Translations under genes and position numbers: made by a program
In this document: positions 1 through 6,830 of the stretch, in pieces
Layout of the letters: each line of letters starts with the position of its first letter
Position numbering within the stretch: the stretch's first letter is position 1
Assembly (NCBI GenBank): GCA_017419715.1
Contig: JAFOKO010000055.1
Coordinates: 1-39,353 of the forward strand
DNA length: 39,353 nucleotides
Direction: 5' to 3'
Source: Oscillospiraceae bacterium
GTDB lineage: Bacteria > Bacillota > Clostridia > Oscillospirales > Oscillospiraceae
The notes under the pieces: generated by a model
What the model saw: only the letters and a program-made list of their open reading frames with translations
Database searches by the model: none
Told to the model about the DNA's origin: nothing

Positions 1-241
1 ATCTAACCAGATTGAGCGTCTGAACAAAGAACTAAAACGGCGTTCTAAGGTAATCGGCGTCTTCCCCAATGAAGATTCTGTCCTGCGGCTCATGGGTTCC
101 GTGCTCATTGAGCGTCACGATGCCATACTGAGCGGAAAGGCAGTTTTTAGCAAGGAGTCGCTGTCAACGCTGATGAATTCCGATGTCCCAGCAAAGCTGA
201 TCGTAATTGCCGAAGAACAGCGGAGACTTCTTGCTGCGTGA
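1..241 (+). CDS. IS256 (mutator) family transposase, C-terminal end, truncated by window edge
   Basis: Reading from base 2 gives 79 residues and a TGA stop at 239-241. The peptide contains IERLNKELKRRSKVIGVFPN and LMGSVLIERHDA, which is the conserved C-terminal end of IS256/mutator-type DDE transposases (the final helix region after the catalytic Glu). The N-terminal DDE core lies outside the window, so completeness cannot be judged. It sits on the strand opposite the serine recombinase that follows, and is best seen as an insertion in or next to that mobile island. Confidence 0.85.
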   Translation, partial: SNQIERLNKELKRRSKVIGVFPNEDSVLRLMGSVLIERHDAILSGKAVFSKESLSTLMNSDVPAKLIVIAEEQRRLLAA

Positions 242-400
242 GATAGCACAGCTGTCTGTCCCTGTCAAGGCACCGGCTGCGCCTCGCCTGCGGCGGCCTT
301 GACAGCGCCAGCCACCTGTGCTGTGTGGTAGACAAGAGGCTTAAGCAGTCTCCTGCATGTTATGCCTAAAGCAATTTACACACAATTTCGGACTTGACTC
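242..400. mobile_element. 3' non-coding end of the IS256-type element with a large hairpin
   Basis: After the transposase stop, CTGTCAAGGC (about 262-271) pairs with GCCTTGACAG (about 297-306) to form a strong stem-loop, the likely terminator. Farther on, a TTTACACACAATTTC-type sequence (about 372-386) resembles the terminal inverted repeat ends of IS256-family elements. The exact right end is inferred; the matching left end lies outside the window. The rest of the gap up to 547 shows no gene. Confidence 0.4.
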
Positions 401-547
401 TTCTGCAAAATAGCGGGTGCATTTGAGGTCCCGTCAGAAGTTGAAAATAGGCCGTTTTTCTCCTTGATGGACCTGACTTGGTTGTATCTGCCGGAGGCCA
501 ATATTCTATCGTTTCAAAAAATGACTACCGTTTCACACAAAGAAAGT

Positions 548-579
548 CCGTGATGAGGACCGGCTGATCCTCGTCACGG
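548..579 (-). terminator. Terminator-like hairpin after the serine recombinase
   Basis: Arms CCGTGATGAGGA and TCCTCGTCACGG pair, with one G-U, around an 8-nt loop. On the minus strand the hairpin is followed by ACTTTCTTTG. It lies about 20 nt past the recombinase stop codon. Confidence 0.6.
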
Positions 580-597
580 GCATTTTGCTTTCCGGCA

Positions 598-2181
598 TCA
601 GAGCGTTTCCGTAACCTCCGCACCGTTCTTGAAGCGGAATACCATCCGGCCATCGTGGTAGACCGTCACCCGGTCAATCAGGTTATTCCAGAAGCGATCA
701 GTGAATTCCAGCGGCAGCGTGGTGTCGATGGCCTTTATCTCGAACATGAAGCATTCCAGCACATCAGCCTGAAAGCTCCGTGTAATTCTCAGTTTTCGCA
801 AATCATCCAGCCGGTCCTGCGCCGCATGGTAACGCTCGACCAGCGCATCGTATTTTCTGTTGTACTCATCCTGCGGAATAGCGGTGGTGGCGTTTTCGGC
901 AATCAGCCGTTTGGTCAGTTCGGAAACGACCTCGATCTCGTCATTGAGCGTGGCGCACTCTGCATCAATAGTGTCTGTGTTCAGGTATTCATCATGGATC
1001 ATCCGGCAGGTCTCAAGCAGTACCTCCCGGTCCTCGGTAAGCTGAGCAACGGCCCGGAGGAACAGCCGCTTGATGTCCTCCTCGTATAAATGCGGTGTGG
1101 TGCAGCGGTCCTTGCCCTTGAACTTCCCGTTGCACTGCCAGATCACCCGGCGGTATTTATCCGTGCTGTGCCATACCTTGCTGCCGTAGAAATCGCCGCA
1201 ATCGCCGCAGACGATCTTTGCGGAAAACGGGCTAAGGCTGTTGTGGTGCTTGCCTCTGGATTTGCGGACGGCCATTTCATCCTGCACCTTCTGCCATTGG
1301 ACCGGATCGATAATGGCCGGATGGCTCTGGTCTACAATGTACTGCGGCACCTCGCCCTCATTGACCTTCATCTTCTTTGACAGGAAATCCACCGTGAACT
1401 TTTTCTGCAAAACTGCCGAGCCCTTGTATTTTTCGTTCGTCAGAATGCTCTCGATAGTGCTGGTCTGCCATTTTTCCTTGCCGCGAGGCGTGGGGATGCC
1501 CTTGGCGGTAAGGTGTGTAGCGATCCAGTTTACCGTTTTGCCCTGAATGAAAAGCCGGTAAATCTCTCTGACGATTTCGGCCTCCTCCGGCACAATCTCC
1601 GGCAAGCCGTCAGGCCCTTTGCGGTAGCCGAGGAAGGATTTATACGGCAACGACACCTTTCCGTCTGCAAAGCGTTTTCGCTGGCCCCATGTGACATTTT
1701 CGGAAATGGAGCGGCTCTCCTCTTGGGCAAGGCTCGACATGATGGTAATCAGCAGTTCGCCCTTGCTGTCGAATGTGTAAATGCCCTCTTTCTCGAAATA
1801 GACCTCAGTGCCGTGTTCCTTCAGCTTGCGAACGGCGGTGAGGCTGTCCACAGTGTTTCGAGCAAAGCGGCTGACGGATTTCGTGACGATCAGGTCGATC
1901 TTTCCGGCCAGCGCATCCGCAATCATGCGGTTGAAGCCGTCTCTGTGCCGGGTGTTCGTTGCGGAGATTCCTTCGTCCGTGTACACATCCACGAACTCCC
2001 AATCCGGATTTGAGCGGATGTACTTGGTGTAATAATCCACCTGCGCCTCGTAGGAGGTGAGCTGCTCTTCGCTGTCGGTGGAAACACGAGCATACCCGGC
2101 CACCTTTCGTCTGCTCCGGGCATTGACCGGCATTTTGGAATGGAGCGTCTTTGAAGCCGGTATTACAGTGATGTTAGCCAT
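598..2181 (-). CDS. Large serine recombinase (site-specific integrase/resolvase family)
   Basis: The 527-residue protein has the three-part build of large serine recombinases. The N-terminal resolvase domain (about 25-170) carries the catalytic Ser34 in YARVSTD, the DGISATNTRHRDGFNRM-like region and the SRFARN motif. A recombinase domain (about 180-300) contains GYRKGPDG and LTNEKYKGSAVLQK. A zinc beta-ribbon follows, with CGDCG and a later Cys pair (about 325-365), then a coiled-coil segment (about 405-465). Such enzymes integrate and excise phages, ICEs and cassette elements by cutting both strands through a phosphoserine link. The start ATG overlaps the stop of a short upstream reading frame (ATGGCTAA), which suggests translational coupling in the ancestral element. 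It is full length and looks functional; its att sites cannot be identified here. Confidence 0.93.
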   Translation of the reverse strand: MANITVIPASKTLHSKMPVNARSRRKVAGYARVSTDSEEQLTSYEAQVDYYTKYIRSNPDWEFVDVYTDEGISATNTRHRDGFNRMIADALAGKIDLIVTKSVSRFARNTVDSLTAVRKLKEHGTEVYFEKEGIYTFDSKGELLITIMSSLAQEESRSISENVTWGQRKRFADGKVSLPYKSFLGYRKGPDGLPEIVPEEAEIVREIYRLFIQGKTVNWIATHLTAKGIPTPRGKEKWQTSTIESILTNEKYKGSAVLQKKFTVDFLSKKMKVNEGEVPQYIVDQSHPAIIDPVQWQKVQDEMAVRKSRGKHHNSLSPFSAKIVCGDCGDFYGSKVWHSTDKYRRVIWQCNGKFKGKDRCTTPHLYEEDIKRLFLRAVAQLTEDREVLLETCRMIHDEYLNTDTIDAECATLNDEIEVVSELTKRLIAENATTAIPQDEYNRKYDALVERYHAAQDRLDDLRKLRITRSFQADVLECFMFEIKAIDTTLPLEFTDRFWNNLIDRVTVYHDGRMVFRFKNGAEVTETL

Positions 2182-2302
2182 TGTGCCTGTTCCTTTCTAT
2201 CGCTTTTTGCCTTGCGGCCTCTTTCATCTTCGGAGTCCAGCTTTCGGCCCGTGAGCGGTCCTGCCATCGTTTAACGGCTTTTCTAGACCGCTTTTTTCTG
2301 AT
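2174..2302 (-). pseudogene. C-terminal remnant of a gene once coupled to the recombinase
   Basis: An open frame with no proper start ends in TAA at 2174-2176, overlapping the recombinase ATG by 8 nt. Its last residues are basic and helical (KRWQDRSRAESWTPKMKEAA, then RQKAIERNRHNG). Upstream it is closed by a TGA, right where the degenerate repeat region starts. Tandem serine recombinase genes with 4-8 nt overlaps are common in clostridial elements, so this may be the tail of such a partner, but the fragment is too short to assign. Confidence 0.4.
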
Positions 2303-2439
2303 AAATCAGCTTGTGAAACATCAATGTTTCCTCCGTTTCTTGAGTTTTGGGGCAATACCCCGTTTGAATTATGGTTTTTGCGTTCGTGACCCCACGCCGC
2401 TGTCCGGCCCGGAAGGTCACAGAGATTCAGACCGCCCTA

Positions 2440-3230
2440 CGGTCATCGGAACACAACCATACGCATCACCGCCTTTCATGTTTTTCACTTCCCACTGGAC
2501 AAAAACAGCCCAAGTGGTCCGCTTTTTTGAGATTTTTTCGTGCAGATCTACCGTTTCACGGCTGCCTGACGAAAACGCTTTTACCATCAGGCTTTCCGGC
2601 TTTTAGTGCAGGTCGTGTAGGGTATTTCCGTTATTTTTCCTATAGGCTTATTTTTTTGCTCCTATAGAAAAGTTTAGGTAGAGCCCTTCACGACCTGCAC
2701 CTTTTCCATATAGGTCTTGCAGCTTGCAGGCCAATCGTTTCACCGCTGCCTGACGAAATTGCTGGTTCCATCTGCCTTTTCAGCCGCTGGTGACACTCTT
2801 TGACGGGTAAATCCGTAACTTTTCTATAGGCTTGTTTTTTTGGCCCTATAGAATAATTTTTGAAAAGAATGTCATCGACCGTCACCATTTACCCAAAATG
2901 CCCTGTGCCGTCAGGCCTTTCGGACGAAACGCCTGAAACGATTCCTCCCACTACCCACTGGAGGGTTTTGCCGGTTTTGAACGAAAGATTTTGAAAATTT
3001 CTTCGTTCAGTATCCCCTTGACAAAAACGGTGAAGTGGTCCGCTTTTTCGAGAACTTTTTCTCCCACTACCTACTGGAGGGAAATGGGGTGTTTGGCCAA
3101 AAAGTTCTGAAGCTTTTTCTCTCCAGTATTCCCTTGACAAAAATCGCCGCTCGGTCTAAAGAAACGGAAGATTATTTCTCCTCCCACTACCCACTGGACA
3201 GAACAGGCCGTTTTGAACGAAAGAAAATGA
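2440..3230. repeat. Degenerate direct repeats in a gene-free region upstream of the recombinase
   Basis: Two repeat families are visible. Family A: the motif CCCACTACCCACTGGA recurs with few changes at about 2947, 3063 and 3183, with a partial copy near 2488. It is followed by CCTTGACAAAAA (about 3015, 3133) and AAGTGGTCCGCTTTTT (about 2511, 3032). The spacing is 116-120 bp. Family B: GCTGCCTGACGAAA (about 2562, 2746) followed by CTATAGGCTT with a T7 tract and CCTATAGAA (2639-2668 and 2821-2851), spaced about 183 bp. The CTATAGG/CCTATAG arms can form a hairpin over a T-rich loop. No ORF with a credible start or family resemblance covers the region on either strand. The function is unknown. 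Confidence 0.7.
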
Positions 3231-3260
3231 AAAAAGCCTCCGGAAATTATCCAAAGGCAG

Positions 3261-3289
3261 TAGAAATTTTCATATTTTCGTGATATAAT
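3261..3289 (+). promoter_or_regulatory. Sigma-A type promoter for the defence cassette
   Basis: TAGAAA (3261-3266), a 17-nt spacer and a perfect TATAAT (3284-3289) lie about 45 nt ahead of the first gene of the cassette. The -10 is consensus and the -35 is weak, as expected for a promoter under regulator control. Confidence 0.55.
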
Positions 3290-3334
3290 AAATGGTAGTG
3301 TTTGATTAACCCGTTAGGTGCAAGGAGGCACGAA

Positions 3335-3547
3335 ATGGCTGTTACGTATAAAAAGCTGTTCCATATGCTGATTGACAGGAATATGACACCGGCCCAGCTT
3401 CAGCAGGAAGCCGGATACAGCGCTAACATATCCACACGTCTGCGCCGGGACTACTACATCTCACTTGAGTCCGTGGAGAAGATTTGCCGGGTTCTGAACT
3501 GTAAGGTGGACGAAATTGTGGAGTTCATCCCGGATGATGAAAAGTAG
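3335..3547 (+). CDS. Small Xre/Cro-CI-type HTH transcriptional regulator
   Basis: The 70-residue protein is essentially one helix-turn-helix domain: YKKLFHMLIDRNMTPAQLQQ, then EAGYSANISTRLRRDYYISL and LESVEKICRVLNCKVDEIVEF. This is the compact Cro/CI-like HTH seen as the first gene of many clostridial mobile and defence loci. The start at 3335 is chosen because AAGGAGG (3322-3328) sits 6 nt before it; the frame is open back to 3302 but without an RBS. It is followed 11 nt later by the DUF6680-like gene on the same strand, so it probably autoregulates the cassette. The target operator is not identifiable. Confidence 0.85.
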   Translation: MAVTYKKLFHMLIDRNMTPAQLQQEAGYSANISTRLRRDYYISLESVEKICRVLNCKVDEIVEFIPDDEK

Positions 3548-3558
3548 GAGGTTTACAT

Positions 3559-4092
3559 ATGGGTATTGATGATGTATTGAATCTGATTGCGATTATTATT
3601 GCCCCCATTGCTGCTGTTCTAATAGGCCAGTGGCTCCAGAACCGTTCTGAGAGGCGTAAAGACAAGCTCGATATCTTCAAATCGCTGATGATCGCGAGAA
3701 ATGGGTGGAGCTATGAAAGCGTCAGAGCACTCAATATTATTGATATTGTTTATGCTGATGATACCAATGTCAGGATGCGTTGGAAAGAGTACTATGACAG
3801 GCTCTGCATAGAGAACCCATCTGATACCGATTTGAAAAAGATCAAAACCGCCCAAGAAAAACTACTTGAGGCTATGGCAGTCTCGCTTGGATATAAGGAC
3901 ACGGTCACTTGGGAGACTATTCAGAATCCATATGTTCCCAAGGGAATGATCAAGGCAGAGCAGATGCAGCGAGAATATCAGAATGGCCAGCTTGCTTGGG
4001 CAAAGCTCGCTGAGAGTTTTAATAATTCAATGCAAAGCCCTGCTGCGAAGCCACAGGAACCACGCGATTTGGAGGAAAAGCAGCATGATTAA
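3559..4092 (+). CDS. DUF6680-like membrane-anchored protein of unknown function
   Basis: The 177-residue protein has one N-terminal hydrophobic helix (about residues 5-25, VLNLIAIIIAPIAAVLIGQW), followed by a basic stretch (QNRSERRKDKL) that predicts a cytoplasmic body. The segment DIFKSLMIARN plus SVRALNIIDIVYADD matches my recollection of the DUF6680 family; this could not be searched. The remainder is soluble and helical, with a charged C-terminal tail. AGGAGG precedes the ATG by 8 nt. The stop overlaps the next start by 8 nt, so the two are probably translationally coupled. Membrane anchoring in a restriction locus is unusual. No catalytic motif is seen; a sensor or effector role would be speculation. 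Confidence 0.75.
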   Translation: MGIDDVLNLIAIIIAPIAAVLIGQWLQNRSERRKDKLDIFKSLMIARNGWSYESVRALNIIDIVYADDTNVRMRWKEYYDRLCIENPSDTDLKKIKTAQEKLLEAMAVSLGYKDTVTWETIQNPYVPKGMIKAEQMQREYQNGQLAWAKLAESFNNSMQSPAAKPQEPRDLEEKQHD

Positions 4093-4591
4093 CTGGATGC
4101 ACTTTCCGAAGAATAAACCGCTGGACGAAATCTCTGCTCAGATTGTCAAAGCTTTTGAAGCAGTCGATGCCACCATTGACTCTTATACGCATCAGCTAAA
4201 AAGCGATGAGGTACTTACAGCGGTCCGTCCGGGGCTGGAGGCCCTTGGATTTGATGTCGAGAAAAGTAAGAAAAGCAATGACCTTGTTGCAGTCCCGGTG
4301 CTGTATGGTGTAAACGGCAAAATCGAAAAAGCCTTTGAAGCGGACGGTTATCTCTCTACTGCGGGATACGTCATTGAGGTTGAAGCAGGACGAGCCGTTG
4401 TCAACTACCAGTTCCTTAAAGATTTCTTTGAGGCCTGCACGATGGTCGGTGTAGATAAGCTCTGTATTGCTGTTCGGAACAAGTATCGTGCTTTCAATGA
4501 TTTCGACCGTGTTTGTAAATTCTTTGAAGCTATGTATGCAAGTAACCGCCTCGGCATTCCGCTTTCAGGATTGCTGATAATCGGCTATTGA
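4085..4591 (+). CDS. Small PD-(D/E)XK-like (BglII-like) nuclease-fold protein of the type III R-M cassette
   Basis: The 168-residue protein starts at ATG 4085, inside the end of the preceding gene, with GGAGGAAA a few bases upstream. A longer frame opening at 3983 has no RBS. The core reads ADGYLSTAGYVIEVEAGRAV, giving Asp87, Glu98 and Glu100, then a helix and KLCIAVRNKYR. The D-x10-E-x-E pattern and the strand-helix-strand order resemble the PD-(D/E)XK fold, in particular BglII-type enzymes, where the final Lys is replaced. It lies 16 nt ahead of the methyltransferase gene on the same strand. It may be an accessory nuclease or a structural subunit; fold assignment is inference from motif order only. 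Confidence 0.6.
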   Translation: MINWMHFPKNKPLDEISAQIVKAFEAVDATIDSYTHQLKSDEVLTAVRPGLEALGFDVEKSKKSNDLVAVPVLYGVNGKIEKAFEADGYLSTAGYVIEVEAGRAVVNYQFLKDFFEACTMVGVDKLCIAVRNKYRAFNDFDRVCKFFEAMYASNRLGIPLSGLLIIGY

Positions 4592-4607
4592 TGGAGGTGT
4601 CACACGA

Positions 4608-6818
4608 ATGAGACTTGAAGATTTGATGGAGCGCGCCGCGAAATACGATGAGAATCTCGCACGTGATATCAAAGACTATGTTCACGGGCGCAGGTATGGT
4701 TTGGTCTATGAGGCCTCCAAGCCTGAATTTGTCCGGATGTGGAAGAAGCCCGTGGTTCGTGGTGATATTGTAAATATCCTGCCTCCCCGTGGAGTGATGG
4801 AGGACACAAAAAACGATGACGATCCTTCTGAAATCGTTTATAAGGTTATCAGCATATCTAACGGTGTAGCTACGCTGCGTAACGAAAAAACGGATGAAAC
4901 CGTTACAGCATCGGTTGATGATATTGTTGCATTAGCCCGCTTTGATAAGCCGATTTATGCCGGGCTGAAAGAAACCGGTCGTGTGGAGCGCGGCGGCGAT
5001 AAGCCATACCATGTTGTCATCAATGGAGAAAACTATCATGCGCTTCAGACCTTGGTATACGCTTATCAGGGTCAAGTGGATTGTATTTACATAGACCCTC
5101 CATATAATACCGGAGCAACAGACTGGAAATATAATAATAACTACGTAGGCAAAGATGATAAGTATCGGCATTCTAAGTGGTTGACTTTTATGGAAGATCG
5201 TCTGAGGCTTGCAAAAAAGCTGCTTAACCCTAAGGATTCCGTACTTATTGTGACGATTGATGAAAAGGAATACTTGCGTCTTGGATTGCTATTGGAGCAG
5301 CTGTTTCCAGAAGCAGATATCCAAATGGTAAGTTCTGCAATAAACGGAAAAGGGGTATCGCGTGATAGTGAGTTTTTTCGCGTAAACGAGTATATCTTTT
5401 TTGTTAAAATTGGCGATTGCCTTTTTTCGGAATTGAGTTTGCCAGACGAATGGTTGGGCAATATTAAAACTTCTACTACTAAACAGGTAAGATGGGGAAG
5501 TCTGATGAGAAGTGGTACTGGTGCCGATCGAAAGGACTCACCCGGCTGCTTTTATCCTATTTTTATCTCAAAAGATAAAAAGGAGTTTCGTGGTGCTGGA
5601 GAAGTAATCCCTATAGGAGTTGACAGATCTACAGCTCGTATTCCTGATGATGTAATCGCTATTTTTCCTATTCACGATGACGGAACAGAGGGAAGATGGC
5701 AATATTCAAGGGATAAATTTCTTGAACTTCAAGCAAAAGGATATGCACGAATCAGTACTTATACAAAAAAAGACGCAACGATAAGGTACATTTCAGAAGG
5801 GTGGCAAAAAAGAGTTGAACGCGGTGAAATAGAGGTCATTGGGAAAGGCCCCGATGGATCTTTAATTTTTAACGATGAAGAATACGATCAAAAATATATT
5901 CCAGGCAATCAATGGTGGATTAACACACATGATGCTACTGAATTTGGAAGCAAGCTCGTACAAAAAATAATAGGGAAACGTTTTTCTTTCCCTAAATCGC
6001 TTTATGCTGTCCATGACACTTTACGGTTCTTTGTGAATAACAAACCAAACGCTCTGGTGGTAGATTTTTTCGGTGGATCTGGGACAACATTACATGCAGT
6101 TAATCTGCTTAACGCCGAAGACTGCGGACAAAGAAAATGTATCCTCGTAACCAATAACGAGATCTCAGAAGACGAAGAAATAAGCCTAACGGCACAGGGG
6201 TTAAGGCCAACCGATGAAAAATGGGACGATCTCGGTATTGCTCGATATGTTACATGGCCGCGCACTGTTTGCTCTATTGAAGGACAAGATATCAAAGGAA
6301 AACCATTAAAAGGTGACTATGGCCGCCCTATTGAGACATATCAAGAGTACGAAGGCGAAATCATCGATCCTGTAACCGGCAAGAAAAAACGAAAGAAACT
6401 GTTTGAAAAAGTCAAACGACCTTTCTATCCTGAACTGGCTGATCATAAGATGTCTGATGGATTCAGGGAAAACGCCATCTTCTTTGACCTTGAATACTTG
6501 GAGCCTTCTGTGGTTAACGCAGATCTGGCTTTCGACCGTATTGCTCCGATCCTGTGGCTCGCCGGAGGATGTAAAGGAGAGATTCTTCAACGCCAAAAGG
6601 GATATGTGATTGGAGAAACCTATGCTGTGCTTTTTGATCCACGCTATAAAACACGGTTTGTTGATGCCGTCTTAGAAAACAAGGAGATAAAAACCTCGTT
6701 CATTGTGACGGATGCAGCAGAGCGTTATCGTAGCTTATGCGCAGAATTACCGGGGTGCAGAGTGATGCAGTTATATGAAAGCTATCTTCGCTCCTTTGAA
6801 ATCAACGCCATAGGATAA
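4608..6818 (+). CDS. Type III restriction-modification DNA methyltransferase (Mod), N6-adenine, beta class
   Basis: The 736-residue protein carries the amino-methyltransferase motifs in beta-class order: DPPYNTG (motif IV, residues 163-169) first and DFFGGSGT (motif I, SAM binding, 486-493) later, with the target-recognition region between them. This is the arrangement of type III Mod subunits, which methylate adenine on one strand and give the complex its specificity. Residues 1-130 form an extra N-terminal domain and 600-736 a C-terminal domain. The ATG follows GGAGGTG and the gene is 12 nt from the Res gene. The central region (about 5300-6010) is visibly richer in A+T than the flanks, as expected if the recognition domain was exchanged. 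No simple-sequence repeat suggesting phase variation was noticed. Confidence 0.92.
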   Translation: MRLEDLMERAAKYDENLARDIKDYVHGRRYGLVYEASKPEFVRMWKKPVVRGDIVNILPPRGVMEDTKNDDDPSEIVYKVISISNGVATLRNEKTDETVTASVDDIVALARFDKPIYAGLKETGRVERGGDKPYHVVINGENYHALQTLVYAYQGQVDCIYIDPPYNTGATDWKYNNNYVGKDDKYRHSKWLTFMEDRLRLAKKLLNPKDSVLIVTIDEKEYLRLGLLLEQLFPEADIQMVSSAINGKGVSRDSEFFRVNEYIFFVKIGDCLFSELSLPDEWLGNIKTSTTKQVRWGSLMRSGTGADRKDSPGCFYPIFISKDKKEFRGAGEVIPIGVDRSTARIPDDVIAIFPIHDDGTEGRWQYSRDKFLELQAKGYARISTYTKKDATIRYISEGWQKRVERGEIEVIGKGPDGSLIFNDEEYDQKYIPGNQWWINTHDATEFGSKLVQKIIGKRFSFPKSLYAVHDTLRFFVNNKPNALVVDFFGGSGTTLHAVNLLNAEDCGQRKCILVTNNEISEDEEISLTAQGLRPTDEKWDDLGIARYVTWPRTVCSIEGQDIKGKPLKGDYGRPIETYQEYEGEIIDPVTGKKKRKKLFEKVKRPFYPELADHKMSDGFRENAIFFDLEYLEPSVVNADLAFDRIAPILWLAGGCKGEILQRQKGYVIGETYAVLFDPRYKTRFVDAVLENKEIKTSFIVTDAAERYRSLCAELPGCRVMQLYESYLRSFEINAIG

Positions 6819-6830
6819 GGAGAAATACAT

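Noticed and set aside
4608..6818. Phase-variable mod gene
   Set aside because: No homopolymer or tandem short repeat of a size expected to cause slippage was seen in the reading frame.
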